NCBI RefSeq assembly: GCF_002197755.1
Contig: NZ_NHOT01000006.1
Span: forward strand, 62,001-126,000
DNA length: 64,000 nucleotides
Direction: 5' to 3'
Source of the DNA: Pedobacter sp. AJM
GTDB lineage: Bacteria > Bacteroidota > Bacteroidia > Sphingobacteriales > Sphingobacteriaceae
Shown here: piece by piece, positions 63,807 to 64,000 of the stretch
How positions within the stretch are numbered: position 1 is the stretch's first letter
Layout: each line of letters begins with the position of its first letter
Translations under genes and position numbers: made by a program
Notes under the pieces: model-generated
Told to the model about the DNA's origin: nothing
The model's input: only the letters and a program-made list of their open reading frames with translations
The model's database searches: none

Positions 63807-64000
63807 TTACTTCACTTTTAAAATTTCTATTTTTTCCCGCTCACTTGACAATAAACGTTCAAATAGTTCAATAATCTTTTCAACCGTATTGAACGTCGGT
63901 TGATAATTTACTGAACTTGCAATCAGTGTTGAATGATCACTACTGGAATTATGGTAGGTATTTGATATGACATTGAAAACCACTTCATCACTATAATTCT
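63807..64000 (-). CDS. C-terminus of a probable HTH regulator (partial)
   Basis: Only the last 64 residues are in the window, and the gene continues past the edge. They read ...NVISNTYHNSSSDHSTLIAS, then NYQPTFNTVEKIIELFERLL and SSEREKIEILKVK. A Ser/Asn-rich linker followed by a helix of the VEKIIELFERLLSSEREKIE kind is typical of the C-terminus of XRE-type regulators in Bacteroidota. The DNA-binding part is not visible, so the call is tentative. Confidence 0.5.
   Translation of the reverse strand, partial: NYSDEVVFNVISNTYHNSSSDHSTLIASSVNYQPTFNTVEKIIELFERLLSSEREKIEILKVK

Noticed and set aside
1..64000. CRISPR arrays, tRNA or rRNA genes
   Set aside because: No regularly spaced repeats and no cloverleaf or rRNA-like sequence were recognised by reading.

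Overview
The window reads as a chromosomal segment of a Bacteroidota bacterium, most likely a Sphingobacteriaceae member of the Pedobacter type. This is an inference. It rests on the many TAnnTTTG (-7) and TTTG (-33) promoter elements, the mostly weak ribosome binding sites, the AT-rich intergenic DNA, the style of the proteins (zinc-free S14 and L36, UvrA with a CPTTG zinc-finger variant, CbpA/CbpM, DUF853, YpdA) and the gene order. No tRNA, rRNA, CRISPR array, transposase or phage gene was recognised.

Layout. 1-4.5 kb: the 5' part of a repeat-rich RluB-type pseudouridine synthase (minus), a lytic transglycosylase, a PaaE-like flavin/2Fe-2S reductase and a VapBC-like toxin-antitoxin pair (minus). 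4.7-20.8 kb: housekeeping genes, namely an OMPLA-like outer-membrane protein, uvrA, tatD, type I asparaginase, a persulfide-dioxygenase/rhodanese fusion followed by a YpdA-type bacillithiol-disulfide reductase, an alpha/beta hydrolase (minus), a polyprenyl diphosphate synthase overlapping a TerC-family gene, an M28 peptidase, ahcY and a small lipoprotein. 21.0-24.6 kb: rpsL-rpsG-fusA-rpsJ, closed by an intrinsic terminator. 24.6-33.4 kb: an unrelated block separating rpsJ from rplC. It holds four small disordered or membrane proteins, dgt, a YiiX-type peptidase, a coiled-coil membrane protein, a TyrA-like dehydrogenase, a TauE/SafE plus DUF1634 pair and two unknowns. 33.4-48.8 kb: rplC through rplQ (S10/spc/alpha operons with secY, map, infA, rpmJ, rpoA), started by a strong promoter and a structured leader. 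48.9-64 kb: a DUF6067/GH-like secreted enzyme, a GMC dehydrogenase with its small subunit (minus), a METTL25-like methyltransferase, a DUF1304 protein, dnaK, a sugar-kinase/nucleotidyltransferase pair, a DUF853 ATPase and the CbpM/CbpA co-chaperone pair (minus). The window ends in the C-terminus of a probable regulator (minus).

How it works together. The ribosomal cluster supplies translation, secretion (SecY), N-terminal processing (Map), initiation (IF1) and the RNA polymerase alpha subunit. Its longer internal spacers are not empty: most carry a sizeable inverted repeat, some related to each other, and one lies directly before rpoA as a textbook terminator. dnaK and cbpA/cbpM form a chaperone group and share a short upstream motif. 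The persulfide dioxygenase and YpdA suggest low-molecular-weight thiol and sulfide handling. The most unusual features are the split S10 operon, the hairpin-filled spacers of the ribosomal operon, the repeat-rich RluB N-terminus, and perfect palindromes at convergent gene ends and just upstream of the GMC gene.
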